DNA from: Symbiodinium natans
Lineage: Eukaryota > Sar > Dinophyceae > Suessiales > Symbiodiniaceae
Assembly: GCA_905221605.1 (NCBI GenBank)
Contig: CAJNDS010000199.1
Coordinates: 1 to 64,000 of the forward strand
Direction: 5' to 3'
DNA: 64,000 nucleotides
Shown: one piece after another, positions 10,446-21,604 of the stretch
Layout of the letters: each line of letters opens with the position of its first letter
How positions within the stretch are numbered: position 1 is the stretch's first letter
Translations under genes and position numbers: made by a program
The notes under the pieces: generated by a model
Told to the model about the DNA's origin: nothing
Seen by the model: the letters and a program-made list of their open reading frames with translations, nothing else
The model's database searches: none

Positions 10446-12005
10446 AAGTATAGATGCCTCGTACCGTGTCTGTGTGCGTGCTTGTGCTCCTCCCTTTACC
10501 GAAGATTCCAGTCACCATTATCTATTTCCAGACCCTCTGCGGCTCTGTCCAAACATCCAAACAGGCCGCAACGGCCGGAAGCAGTTCATGAGTGCGGTCG
10601 GGTATGTCCGATCATCGGATATCAGACGTGTAGGCCAACGCAATGTAATGATAGGATCCCTCTCATGACCCCACCCCCCAGCAAGGATTTGTTCTCGCAC
10701 TGGGTTCTCAACACAAGTTTGCCGAAGAAGGGTCCCAGCAATTAAAACTGGGAGGGAGGCCGGGGTCTCTTCTGGCTCTTCGGTTCTTCTGGGCATCTTC
10801 CAAATCTTGTTGTGATATTAAGAGGTCTAAGGAGCAACTGATGGCTTAAGCGATGCTTTGAGCCGGCTCTGCTCATCAGGAGTTCTGAGTTTGAAGCTTT
10901 GTAAAGGAAGCAAAGTGCTTGTGATGCCGTGCCGTGCAGCCAAATTTTGAGGTGGTTTCTTCGCGACACGTCGACCAGTTGCAAGGCACTCATACTGTCC
11001 GTGCTGGATTGAGAAGAGCTCGCAGCAAGACAGGATATCAGGCTCTGGAAGGCCGAACGAAACGGAGATCGTTCATGACAGGATATTCCCACCCGCTTTG
11101 TGAAAGGCATGGGAAGCACGCGCGACGTGCCGGACTGCTATCCTGCGGCTGCTGTTCGGGATGCTGTAAAGCCTTGGTCCTTAAACACCAGGTCTCGGTG
11201 CAAGGCCCCCGTGTCCAAGCCTGCTCTGCACAGGCGTACAGCCCCATCCTGAGAGCCAATGGATACGGCCCCTGTACGGCTCGAAGGCCGTTCTATGGGG
11301 CGGGGGGGGGGGGGGGGTGTAGGTACTGCATCGGATTGCGTCTTGCTTTCTTTGGTTGGTTCCAATTATTGTTTCCGGCTGCCAGTTGTGTGCTACGGCC
11401 CTCAGCATGACTGGCGCAGTGACTCCCTGCTAGAATCTGTCAGACTCGTTTTGCTTGAATACCTGTTTGGCTGGCGAAGCGCCGGCAGGGATGTGCTATT
11501 TGGAGTCTGGAGTCTGGAGAGAGTGCACTGAAGAATTGCTTGGTCATGTCAGGTTTATGACAAGTGCCGCGAGCCCGAGCACACAGCTCTGCAGAGTGAC
11601 GGTTTTTCCACAGAGCACACGTATTTAAGGCTTTGTTGCGTGTGCGCGATGGAAGCCCTGTGACCAAAGGCTACCGGATCTAAGCCCGACTATCAGAGAC
11701 TGGACTAAACTGACTAAATCAGTTGCCAGCGACATCTCTCTCCACTCCAGCGGCACGCCTCCCACCGGTATTCCAGTCCTTGGATTAGTTCTTTGGCGAT
11801 TTGGTTGAAGGAGTCTGCAATGATAGCTCAAGGTAAGCATGCCAGATTTAACGAGTCGTCGGCCCAACAGTTATGGCCCAGTGTGACTATGGCGTTGCTT
11901 ACACGCATCTTGCGTACCTGCTGCTTGCTCTCTTGCAACCGAGCCGCCTATTGGCAAACTCTGCCACATAGGGCGCGATAGCTTCCCTCAGCGCAACAAT
12001 GTGCA
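10446..12005. other. No convincing gene; contains a poly-G tract
   Basis: Open frames on both strands look like chance frames of mid-GC DNA. A pure G run lies at about 11301-11317. Short exons cannot be excluded. Confidence 0.35.
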
Positions 12006-12161
12006 ACTTACTTCGTCTTCAACTGTGTCACCATGTCCACACACCATGACAGAGCATTCCTTTCCCCGCAGGGTCCCTGCAGAGGGAAGTCGAAATCCTG
12101 GAATCCTCCGAGATTGCTAGCCTGGCAACCAACAGATTTACCTTCAAGGCAACTCTGTTGC

Positions 12162-12188
12162 GCAGCAGCAGCAGCAGCAGCAGCAGCA
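12162..12188 (+). repeat. (GCA)9 microsatellite
   Basis: Nine perfect GCA units lie just downstream (in minus-strand sense) of a likely exon. The surrounding open frame would read it as poly-alanine. Confidence 0.9.
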
Positions 12189-12239
12189 ACTGTGCTAAAA
12201 ACAAGCCAGCCAGGCCGCAGAGGCTGAATTGAGGCTTTT

Positions 12240-12475
12240 CCTGCAGCGATAGGTCCAACATCGCCAAAGTGTCTCGGCCGAGCCGTCAAGCCGCTATCCG
12301 CTGCGGAGCACGCGACGCAGACATACGCATACAAATCCACATAAAGCACTCGCCCCAAGTTGCTGCAATCGTGCCTTATCCGCCAGTAGCCGTGGAAAGG
12401 GCGCCCGTCCACGTAGGTGACCCGCGCCTCTTTCAGCGCAACCACCTGACAGCCGGTCGGGTGCAGCACGAGCTT
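12240..12475 (-). CDS. Exon of an unrecognised protein
   Basis: The minus strand reads VLHPTGCQVVALKEARVTYV, then PFHGYWRIRHDCSNLGRVLY, with GC-rich third positions. The C/H pattern (HPTGC, RHDC, CVAC) could bind a metal, but that is inference. The convincing part ends near CCTATCGCTGCAG at about 12243. Confidence 0.5.
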
Positions 12476-12479
12476 GGAT

Positions 12480-13200
12480 AAGTTTTGGGATCTGTTTGAA
12501 ATATAATAAGACTTCTCAGAAATCTGAACTCCTACATATATGACAGGGTGAGTTGGAAACGAGAAAGCTGTCGTACCGACAGATCGAAGGGGACTGCTTC
12601 AGTTTTGTGAAAGCACTTTGGTCATGCGGAACCCTCAGATTCACACTGTTGCATCTTGCTTGCATTCTTCCTTTCATCGTGCGACCAACCAGCTCCTTGT
12701 CTTGCCTGCCCTGCTTTCAGGCACAAGCTGAAGCCCCGACCTTGCTCTGCACGATAGCCTCCACATCAGGCAGCGCCTTGGAGAAGTAGAGCTCCATCTT
12801 CTGGCGTGAGGCACGGCAGTGGAGAACATATAGATATTGATAGTACACTTCGTTTTTTTTAACTCTCAACACTCAACTGCCATCTGCAATTTCCTAGGGT
12901 CCTAAAGGAGTATAGCCAGCGTCAGCCGACATATTGAGCCTCCATGAATTCATCTTTGCCAGCTGCCTGGAGCAAGCCGAGACCTTGCAGAGCCAGATTC
13001 GCGGCCCTTAGGCTCACTGCACAACAAGCGGAAGATGCCGAGGTGCTGGAGAAGCCGTAAGGGTCCTCAGAGATCCGCGCGAATTGGCCCTCATTTTCTG
13101 ATCAGGCCATCTGACATGCCTTGCACAGCTGGTGCGGTCCTTGATGACTACAGGGAACTGGATCTTGTCCATCTCCTAGCTCAGACGGTCATAGGCGGCA
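12480..13200. other. No convincing gene
   Basis: I see only short open frames on both strands. A fragment near 12950-13015 (plus, SCLEQAETLQSQIRG) looks helical but is too short to call. Confidence 0.35.
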
Positions 13201-13201
13201 G

Positions 13202-14120
13202 CTACGAGCTTCGAGGGAAGCAGAAATCGGCAAGGCATGGCCCAAGCATGGCAATGCCCACATAATTGCTGGGCGTCCGGGCCGACTTCGCCTCGTCCAA
13301 GCTCGTGATGACCCAAGTGGGGGGAATCTTCACCTGCGCTTTCATGGAACTCTCCTTGCTGTGCAAACTCATTTTTGTGGTGGCTAGCGCAATTTAGCAA
13401 CCGTGCTGCTTGCCAGAAGGAGGGCCGCATCCACATGGGGAGTTTCCAAAACATTTCCGAAGGGCCCCGTTTTTCAACCAAATACCCGATAAGGACCCCG
13501 CAATCAAAAGGGGGCCCTCATTTTCGGAAACCTGCACATCACACCGACCTTGCGTTCGATGAAGAGGCGGGCCAGCCCCACCTTTTGATGCGAAGTGGCA
13601 ATGCAACCGTACAATGAGACTCTGTCATACTCAGCTGCAGGCTTTGTTCTGATAGTACAGGTAAGATTCAGGTGGTGGATATAGAATACCACCTGACAGC
13701 TGTCTCAGAGTCTCTCATAATTTGCCCCATCTGAACATGCGCGCCGGCCGAGGGCTTTCAACCACGTGCAGGTTCTGCTTGTGCTACACCACCCCAACAG
13801 TGGAAAGACCTCGTCGCTCGAACTCTGCGTACCACTCCACTATTTGGTAGGGTAGCCTCCGCGCAGCCCATGTTTTCTTGTACCAGCTTCAAGGCAAAAC
13901 AAGGCTGCAATTGCAGCTTGCGCATTCCGACTCCAAGCGGCCTCTTCTCATAGAGCTCACCCTCTTTCAAGGGAAGCTCAAACTCATGGTTGCCACCGAC
14001 TCGCCAGACATACCTGTCCAAACTGGCCAGCTCAGATGCCAATTTTATGAGGACCAAGTCTGCTAAACACATGTCAAGCTGCAAATTCAAAGTCATGCTC
14101 GAAGCCTGCTCGCGAGACAT
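13202..14120 (-). CDS. Locus of minus-strand exon candidates, unknown protein
   Basis: Three protein-like segments are collinear. 13758-14120 reads YVWRVGGNHEFELPLKEGEL and LQPCFALKLVQENMGCAEA. About 13540-13620 reads LYGCIATSHQKVGLARLFIE. 13202-13345 is a complete small frame from ATG: MKAQVKIPPTWVITSLDEAK, 47 residues to TAG. They may form one gene. I could not fix the junctions or the family. Confidence 0.4.
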
Positions 14121-16085
14121 GACTGGAAGCAGAAAGCTTTATTTAGCAATGTCTCCTGGCCCTGACAGTCGGAAGCCAGACCGCTACAGGAGTATGCTTC
14201 GTGGCGCCTCGAAAACGACAAACGAACCAGACCCACTTCCGAATCCACTCGTAATCCCAGATACCCTCCTATTCCTTCTTAATTAATGGCTTGCAGGGTA
14301 GCCCTAGCCAGTTCCAACCTGAGCCCCAATGACGTGTCAATCCCATAAAGAATTGAATAGGCAAATTCCCAATGCCCAATTTGATGCCAGCGAGAACACC
14401 GCTCAACGGCCACGAAGCAGACGATCAACCACAGAACTTCCGCTTGAAGCCTTGTATCTGGCACGGTCTCCTCAGCGGCATCAATGAGGTGTGGCCTGCA
14501 GCATTCCAAATTGCAAGCCAGGAACACAAGTTTACATCTTTCATCCGTGCCAGACGACTCTTCGACTTGTGATCCTGACTGTTTATTACTTGTCTTGTCT
14601 TCAGTGCCGAAGAAGAGATGCCGGAGGGCTGGAATACTTCGGCCTCGCGACCCCAGCTCGGGGAAAGGTTTGCAGGAAAAGCTCTCGAAAGATCTCCTGC
14701 AATCATTTGGGCGTTTTCCCAACGAGTCCAGATTCTTTTTGGGACTTATTTTTTTTAAGGATGTTTTACTGCTGTTGCTGCTGGCTGCACCGTAGCCCTT
14801 TAGTGTTCAGGGTTAAGCGTTTAGGGTTTAGAGTTTAGCGTTTAGGGATTAAGGTTTAGGGTGTAGCGTTTAGGGCTTAAGGTTTAACGGTTTAGGGTTT
14901 ATATGGTCGCCCTAAACCCTAAAGCCCTAAAGCCAGTGGAAAAGTAGAAAGCAGGAGACGGAAAACAAACCCAAAAACAAACAAAGATCCTAAATTAAAT
15001 TTCGGACTCCTTTTCCATCCATTCCATGGACCTTGCTGCGAAAGTTTGGGATGCTTTAATACGACATGTGCAGATGGAACTTTGACTGGGGTCCTGGTGC
15101 ACGACGTGCTTCCCCCGATTGAACCTGCACGGCGCACAAGTGCCAACATTGAATGCAGCCAGCTGGCAGCTACTGGTAGCAACTGAACAACTGAGAAGGT
15201 GGCTCTATCCATCCAAACGGCGGAGCCATGGGAAACACCACTGCAACCTCTACCCAGCAGAAATCAACTCAAGACCGCTGCTGCGCTGCGAAATGCTGGG
15301 AGTGCTTCGAGCTGGAAGTGAGCAGCGGGCCATAGCACGAACCTTCTTGAGAGGCATGTTTCTCGGCCTCACAGTTGGGACAAATTTGTGCCACCTGCAC
15401 TTCGGGCCTGGGACTTCACCGAAACAACTTCTCGGCCCGCGGCGTTGAGAAGCGAAGCATCGACTTGCACCACGGCCCCGCGGTGATCGTATGACCTGGA
15501 GCTACAAACACCTCCAAAGCTCCAACGCGGGTATTAATACACGTCCGAAAACGCCAAACCTGAGATTTAGAGGCGATAGATAAAGAGAGATCAGGAGTCG
15601 GAAGTACACAAATGCCAAAACATGCACGCAGCAAAGCTGGGATCGGAACGCCAGTGGCTGAAGGCCCCATCACCCTTCTCTGCGATGTCCGCATGGTTGC
15701 TGTGGGCTGGACCTCAACAGGAATATCCTTACTGCAAGACATCCACTAACCGTCACTAACCGCATCAGGCCGCACTGATTTCGGAAAGAAGCGCAACAGG
15801 GGTGCCATGGGTGCTGCACCCATGGGATGGAAGTACTCCTTCTCATCTACGTGGAAGAGCTGCAGCCTTGGCATTGCCCAAGGTTCTGCCCTCAGCAAAC
15901 TTCGAGGATCCTGCAACGCCCCCCTGCCACATGTCCTGGGCTTGGCACGTGGAGCGTGTGGATCTCCAGCTCCCTGCTTCGTCCTTTGCGACGCGTGGCG
16001 CTTTTGCATGGAAGTTGCAGCACGCTGAAGCAGCATTATTGTGGGAGCCAGTGATGTTGAAGGCTTGAGCAATACTTACCCATCG
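14121..16085. other. Mostly non-coding; telomere-like island at 14795-14930
   Basis: Decayed TTTAGGG repeats lie at 14795-14905, directly followed by inverted CCCTAAA units at 14910-14930, so two arrays face each other. Open frames at 14279-14722, 15119-15448 and 15746-16072 occur on both strands and none is convincing. Confidence 0.4.
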
Positions 16086-16087
16086 CG

Positions 16088-16640
16088 ACAGAGACTCAGC
16101 CGCATTCTTCTTGATTCTTCGACGCTCGAAGAAAATAAGCAATTTCTGCACATGTTTCCGCGGTCGGCTGGGCCGGAGCCGATCATTCTGGTGACGAAGC
16201 TAAGAATGTTGACGGCATTGTCTAAGGCACTCTAGGGCCTTGTCATGATCAGCCACGGTTGCTTGGATTAGCTTGGGGCCTGGTCCGTAGCAAGGCCACG
16301 CATTGCGCCGAAAGCGGCGGCTGCCACACTTTCGGGATTCTTGGCAGGAACTGCTGCTGCCGGTGGATAATTGGCCGCGCGAAACGTGGCCGCTGTATCG
16401 CCAACGGGCCCTTGTCACAGGTGTGACCGGCAATGACTCGGCGCCATTGGCGGCATTGGCCTTCACAGCTGACGTGAAACCGGTGAAGCCCTTGAAGGCT
16501 TGAAGGTCTGGTAAACCTGTGCTTGCTTGCCTTGTCATTCTGAACATGTCCATCTGCAATTTGGTACCTGGGACTACATGTCCGACAGCTTGTTGAGCGT
16601 CCTTGTTGGATGATCTTGTTGGAAAGCATCGAAAAGTCAA
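16088..16640 (-). CDS. Exon candidates, Ala/Pro-rich protein
   Basis: Segments on the minus strand include FTSAVKANAANGAESLPVTP, then in another frame AATFRAANYPPAAAVPAKNP followed by AFGAMRGLATD, and ALDNAVNILSFVTRMIGSGP near 16170-16235. They look coding by composition but need frame changes between segments. Introns or a broken gene are both possible. Confidence 0.35.
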
Positions 16641-17006
16641 CTTACAAAGTCACGTGGGAGTTGGATGCAACGATGAGGTTCACAGATCGGATAACGAAAA
16701 TTCCAATTTCCAGCAACGGCAAGGACGTCTCAACTTCGTTTGCAGAGTGTCTGGTCTCGTCTTCCGCCATGCTCTCTCTTGCTGCAAACTAAATTTTGTG
16801 GCAGCATCCAACACGTTTCGACGGATGCCCCGAGCTTGCGACTGCTGTACATCCCTTCCCAGCCCCTGCAGCTTTCCTAGTCGCTTGTTCAAGCACTGGC
16901 GCGACAAACAATCGAGCTGGAATTGAAGCTGTAATGGAGAGCGGAATATTCGATGAAGCTGGCATTCAATCGAAGCTTCTCGTTCTTGTCGACCCTTGTT
17001 TAAGAA

Positions 17007-17961
17007 TCAGGGCTGAGGTGCTGCGACAATGTAGCGAGGGAAGGGCATCTCATAGGCGAAGCCGGTCACCTTTTTGGCCTTGCCACGCGGGGCGCACTCT
17101 CTTAGCGGAATGGGTCCACAGCACTTGCAGTGTCCGTTTGACATGTGGACGGTTGCATGAGGATACGCTCTCTCTTTGGCCTCGAGCAGGTTGAGGTGGA
17201 ACACAAGCGCCTAAGCGAAACTCATGGACTCATGGTTTCCTGATGTTTCATGCCTGGCGAACCAGGACATTGTGCGCGACATGTGTGATTCCTGCATATT
17301 GCCGCATTGCCAGTCACTAGGATGGTGACGTCTCCGCGTGTTTCACAGCTTTTGATGCCGCCGGCCTCCAGCTGAACAAGGGAGCTCTACCCTTTGCTGA
17401 CAGGACCGAATTTTCATCGAAACCTTTCTCACATGTTCCTCGGACCCCGATATCCGATGCGCTTCCACTGCTTCAGTCATCTCTGATCTGTCCTGGGACG
17501 CCCTGCCGGCTTGAACCGGATCGTCTCCAAGTCCCTCTCGGGCACCTTTGGCAACAAGGAGTCAGCTGTTAGCAGTTTGTAGCGGCAGCGATCGTAGCAA
17601 AGTGCGAGAGTTCACCTCGGGGCGCGCCTGCCGCCAGCTGCTTTTTGCACCCGATGGCATGATGCACTCGGCAGAGAGTATTCGATACCTCTGGAAGTCT
17701 CTGGACCGTTATCGCTGATGGAGGGTCTCAGCATCTGTCTTCAACCTGCTTAGTTCCTACGCGATACTCAACGAGCAAATGTGACGTCACAAGAGCACCC
17801 ATCCATCCATGAATGTAATGGCGTTGAGATCCATGCGAGGATCGGCTGCGAAGAGGAGGGGCCTTTTGCCTGTGCACAAAGCTTAGGATGGGGGAGGGGC
17901 GGCCCTGGATGAGGTACACCCATGCGACATTTCTGCCCTTCCCGAATTCCCGGAACAAACA
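17007..17961 (-). CDS. Six-exon gene, unrecognised protein
   Basis: Six exons join in perfect phase: 17904-17961, 17799-17869, 17616-17690, 17482-17545, 17276-17331 and 17007-17210, ending in TGA. Key stretches in order are NVAWVYLIQGKRPLLFAADP, MDLNAITFMDG, RILSAECIMPSGAKSSWRQA, VPERDLETIRFKPAGRPRTD, VTILVTGNAAICRNH, then NGHCKCCGPIPLRECAPRGK and GFAYEMPFPRYIVAAPQP at the C terminus. Donors are GC, GT, GT, GA and GC. The C-terminal Cys cluster may bind metal (inference). The spliced piece is about 175 codons; the start codon is upstream and not found. I do not recognise the family. Exon phasing and codon use make the gene itself very likely. Confidence 0.7.
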
Positions 17962-19279
17962 CTTGCAAGCCCGAGCCTTTGTCTCGCTGGAGTGGTCGCA
18001 GGCTCCCGAGACTCCTGAGACGGGAAATGTGTTCAGGGCAAATACATGTACCGATCACCAAAGCCAGGGGCCAAACACGCCAAACACCCTAAACACGCCA
18101 AATACGCCAACACCGCCCTACGAGCACAAGGCGTGCAACATGTTTTGCAGTACAAGCCGGCCCATGTGGTGTGCATTGGTGTTTTGGCTGCTCTCGATAC
18201 TGGCCAGACCTGTCCTTGGAAGCTGGAAGAGAGCTTTTTGTGCTCTGCGACTGTGCCTTGCGGAGTTTCTTTTCGCGGCAACACACTTGCTTTACTTAGT
18301 CGGCGCTTTACTTTCTTGCCAGTACTATAAGACGAGCCTACTTAAGCAAATCATAACACATCACGGGCCAGCCTGATTGGCCAACAGGTGCTGAAGCGTC
18401 GGCGGGTCCTCTCTGCTACTACAGTCAAGCTGATGCAGAAGACTCGAAAGGGGTCACACGTCCCCGCTAAGCCAGCACGCGTTGGATGTTCGAAAACAAT
18501 GGCAAGAATTCATTAAGTAGAATGAACTCGCCACCTGCTCAAGCTTCGTGCCCCAGATCCATGGCTTTCAGGGCTGCGAAAGTTGCAAGTACATGCGACA
18601 AACTCTAAACCCGCTGCTGAATGTGGGCTCGGTCCTGGTGACCTCAGCTTCGCAAAGTGCGGCTTCAGTTCTATATTGCTCAGCATGCAGATGTTCAAAG
18701 TGCTGTTGGGTCACAAAGCATAAAGGAACCAGTGCCCTGGTCCAGGAATCAGCCAAGGTGCTTGTCATGTGGTTGACGCCACGGAAGTTATGCAAAACGA
18801 TACCTCATCCCAACAAGCAGTGGCTGCTCATTGCAGGGTCCCCGAACCGGCACACAGGACCCAGTCTTTAACGAGGTCCGGGCCCATGGAAACAAGGCTC
18901 AAGATGAGAGCAGTGCACTTGAAGGAGAACCTCCAGCTAAAATCAGTTTGGAGCTTCGGTTTCTCGCAGAGTCCATGCGAGTCCATGCAACCTTTGCCTC
19001 ATGAACTCTGCAACAGCGATGGAACAGCAGTGCTTGCAGCGCCAAAAGAGGACATTGGCACAGGGACCAGGGATTCTGTATTCCGCTATCCTGCCAGCCT
19101 GTCCGACATGGGGTCTAAACACGAATTATAGCTCGACTGAAAGGAAACTGATCCTGTTCGAGCAGCAGCGCACATGCAGTCATGCGATCATGTTGCCCTA
19201 AAATGCTTCTGAAATATTCCGCCACGTCTGGAAGACTCACGAAGAAGCTACGGAATCTCGAGTGGGGAAGATGCGCGCG
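17962..19279. other. No firm gene; one exon candidate
   Basis: At 18568-18795 the minus strand reads NHMTSTLADSWTRALVPLCF and continues open, a weak exon candidate. Otherwise I see no supported feature. Decayed CCAAACACGC repeats occur at about 18060-18110. Confidence 0.3.
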
Positions 19280-19378
19280 TTACCCTTCCTGGTCGCTGCA
19301 GCCCTGCTGCATGTCTGTTCCACAAGCCATGCGAGCTTTTTGGGCCGCTGCCGACACAGCATCTATGATGCTGATGAC
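19280..19378 (-). CDS. C-terminal exon, unknown protein
   Basis: After an acceptor CAAG followed by G, 33 codons read VISIIDAVSAAAQKARMACG and run to TAA at 19280. Length, phase 0 start and stop fit a last exon. A diverged second copy with a frameshift lies at 22588-22660. Function unknown. Confidence 0.5.
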   Translation of the reverse strand, partial: VISIIDAVSAAAQKARMACGTDMQQGCSDQEG

Positions 19379-19606
19379 CTTGCTTGAGATCTGACGCCGT
19401 GGTGAAACGTCTTTGCATGGCACATGCCACCTCGATGCACCTACCAAATATTAAATAGTGACTGTTCCAAGCATGCGGGCTGCCGCAGTTTGATGCAGTT
19501 TGGGAGCCATTGGCGGTTTCAGGTCATATGTGTCGACACGGCTCCCTGTCTTTAGGTGAGTTTGGTTTGAACATCAGAACTGCGTGCATAGATGATTCCG
19601 GTTGAG

Positions 19607-20113
19607 TCAGCTCTTGTTCGGCTTCGCGTCCGAGGGCCCCCGAGGCGCCCTGTCTGCTGCGACGGAGTTCGGCTGCTGAAGGCGTTGATCTGGTTGTGCC
19701 CGGGGGGGGGGGGGGGGGACTGCCAAAGTTGACGCAGTGCAGTCACACGACGCCTCCATGAGGGATCTCGCTACTCCAAGAACACGCAGAAGGGTTTGGG
19801 GCTTGTTGGGTGATGGAATGTTGAAGATCCCTTGAGTTGTGAAGTCATGCTCCCGATTCCTCGGAAACGTTAGAAACTCCTCATCCCTGAACATCCCTAA
19901 ACTCCACTCTGTGCTCTTATGGGGACTGAGGGGCTTTGGTGTTCGTGCCTCGTCTTTGCTCGCAGAGGCGACGGCGTCTCCACTGAATTCCTGGCGCACG
20001 GTGCCCGGGGCTGAGTGATTTCGGACTTGACAGGGTCTCGATTCGAGGTTGGGAGGGCAGAGCTCCACCAAGCTTAGGGCAACAGGATTGAGGATTGCAA
20101 GGGTCTTCGCCAA
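19607..20113 (-). CDS. Pro/Ser-rich open frame, unknown protein
   Basis: A 169-codon open frame with protein-like composition contains EFSGDAVASASKDEARTPKP and FTTQGIFNIPSPNKPQTLLR. It ends PSDAKPNKS and stop. A G tract at 19699-19718 is read as a short poly-proline run. There is no ATG at the start of the frame, so an upstream exon is expected. It lies downstream of the duplicated Gly-Lys gene. No family recognised; it looks intrinsically disordered. Confidence 0.5.
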   Translation of the reverse strand: MAKTLAILNPVALSLVELCPPNLESRPCQVRNHSAPGTVRQEFSGDAVASASKDEARTPKPLSPHKSTEWSLGMFRDEEFLTFPRNREHDFTTQGIFNIPSPNKPQTLLRVLGVARSLMEASCDCTASTLAVPPPPPRAQPDQRLQQPNSVAADRAPRGPSDAKPNKS

Positions 20114-20361
20114 GAAAACGGGCTCAAAACAGGCGACTTCCGGCTACCGGCGAACTACTGTTCCGACCTTTTTTCGCTATTTTGCTAGGGGAAAGCCCTC
20201 GCACAAAAAAAAAAACCGGCCGAGGCGCAGCGGCAGGCAGATGTGGTCAGATCGCGGTGAGGCTGATCAGGGGCTTGGGCCACATTGGGGCGGGAAGCAA
20301 AGTGCAAGGGGATCTTGGCTTACCAAGCCAGCTAGAAAAAAACGCAGCTCGGCTTAGGGCT

Positions 20362-20893
20362 GGGTAGCTGCAGCCCATGCAGCCTCAGCAACGTGCGGCA
20401 CGGCCCCACTCCTACCACGCACTGCGGCGCATCCGGGCTTTTTGCGAGCGCAGCGCCGGACGGCAGTCATTCGCTAAGCGAACAGTGTCCAGATGAGACA
20501 AACGAAGGGGCGATACTTTGTCCCTCCCCTACCGTGCGTTCTAGCTTTGCAACGCCTGACTCGTTCGAGCTACGGCGTCCCTATGTCCCTCCTCATAACT
20601 TCTCAGGATGCACCAACATCCGCTATGCTAGTGCTGTTTTGCAGCAGCCATCTGCAGCCCAAGGTTAAGTCACCAATAAAACGGAACAATTGCAAGAAAT
20701 TGGCACCATTGCCAATGTGAGCGCGGGCGGATTCAGTTGGGCCCTTTGCTGCCTTTGCCGCCCTTGCCCCCTTTGCCGCCGCCTTTTCCACCACCTTTGC
20801 CTTTCCTGCGAGAGGAAAGCAGGGTTGGCAGCTCATGTGACGATGCCGCTACATCCGCAACATCCAGGATCGGAGGCTCCTCCGATAAGTCTG
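20362..20893. repeat. Tandem duplication, copy 1
   Basis: About 530 bp is nearly identical to 21061-21604, at an offset of 699 bp. It includes 3' flanking sequence (ACGTGCGGCACGGCCCCACT and following) and the C-terminal coding end described at 20733-20893. Confidence 0.9.
20733..20893 (-). pseudogene. Truncated copy of the Gly-Lys-tail gene
   Basis: The minus strand reads DLSEEPPILDVADVAASSHE, then a Gly-Lys-rich tail ending GSKGPN and stop, paralogous to the C terminus of the gene at 21430-22295. Upstream of DLSEEPP the linker is inverted relative to that gene, so the frame enters antisense repeat sequence. I read this as a rearranged, probably dead copy. Confidence 0.65.
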
Positions 20894-21060
20894 CCGCCCA
20901 CCAGCTCACTGCCCACCAGCGCACTGCCCAACAGCGCACGGCCCACCAGCGCACTGCCCTGTCACCCCAGCGCCTCCGCAGGCTCCCCAGGCCCAGGCGC
21001 CGCCTCCGGCACATCCGGCACCCAAGGCGGCGGACACGAGCAAGCCACGCAAGCCCAGGT
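20894..21060. repeat. Inverted linker segment between the two copies
   Basis: This roughly 167-bp block (GCCCACCAGC repeats, then CAAGCCACGCAAGCCCAGGT) is the reverse complement of the matching block right of copy 2, from 21604 on. It shows a local inversion at the junction of the tandem duplication. Confidence 0.75.
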
Positions 21061-21604
21061 GGGTAGCTGCAGCCCACGCAGCCTCAGCAACGTGCGGCAC
21101 GGCCCCACTCCTACCACGCACTGCGGCGAATCCGGGCTTTTTGCGAGCGCAGCGCCGGACGGCAGTCATTCGCTAAGCGAACAGTGTCCAGATGAGACAA
21201 GCGAAGGGGCGATGCTTTGTCCCTCCCCTCCGCGCGTTCTAGCTTTGCAACGCCTGACTCGTTCGAGCTACGGCGTCCCTATGTCCCTCCTCATAACTTC
21301 TCAGGATGCACCAACATCCGCTGTGCTAGTGCTGTTTTGCAGCAGCCATCTGCAGCCCAAGGTAAGTCACCAATAAAACGGAACAATTGCAAGAATCTGG
21401 CACCATTGCCAATGTGAGCGCGGGCGGATTCAGTGCCGCCATTTCTTGGACCCTTTGCCGCCTTTGCCGCCCTTGCCCCCTTTGCCGCCGCCTTTTCCAC
21501 CACCTTTGCCTTTCCTGCGAGAGGAAAGAAGGGTTGGCAGCTCATGTGACGATGCCGCTACATCCGCAACATCCAGGATCGGAGGCTCCTCCGATAAGTC
21601 TGCC
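21061..21604. repeat. Tandem duplication, copy 2
   Basis: Second copy of the 20362-20893 unit, with scattered substitutions and small indels. One small insertion encodes KKWRH at the protein C terminus, where copy 1 has GPN. Confidence 0.9.

Noticed and set aside
20690-21376. 229-codon plus-strand ORF over the duplication
   Set aside because: Antisense to the Gly-Lys coding ends and crosses the inverted junction; Pro/Leu runs come from the antisense of Gly-Lys codons.
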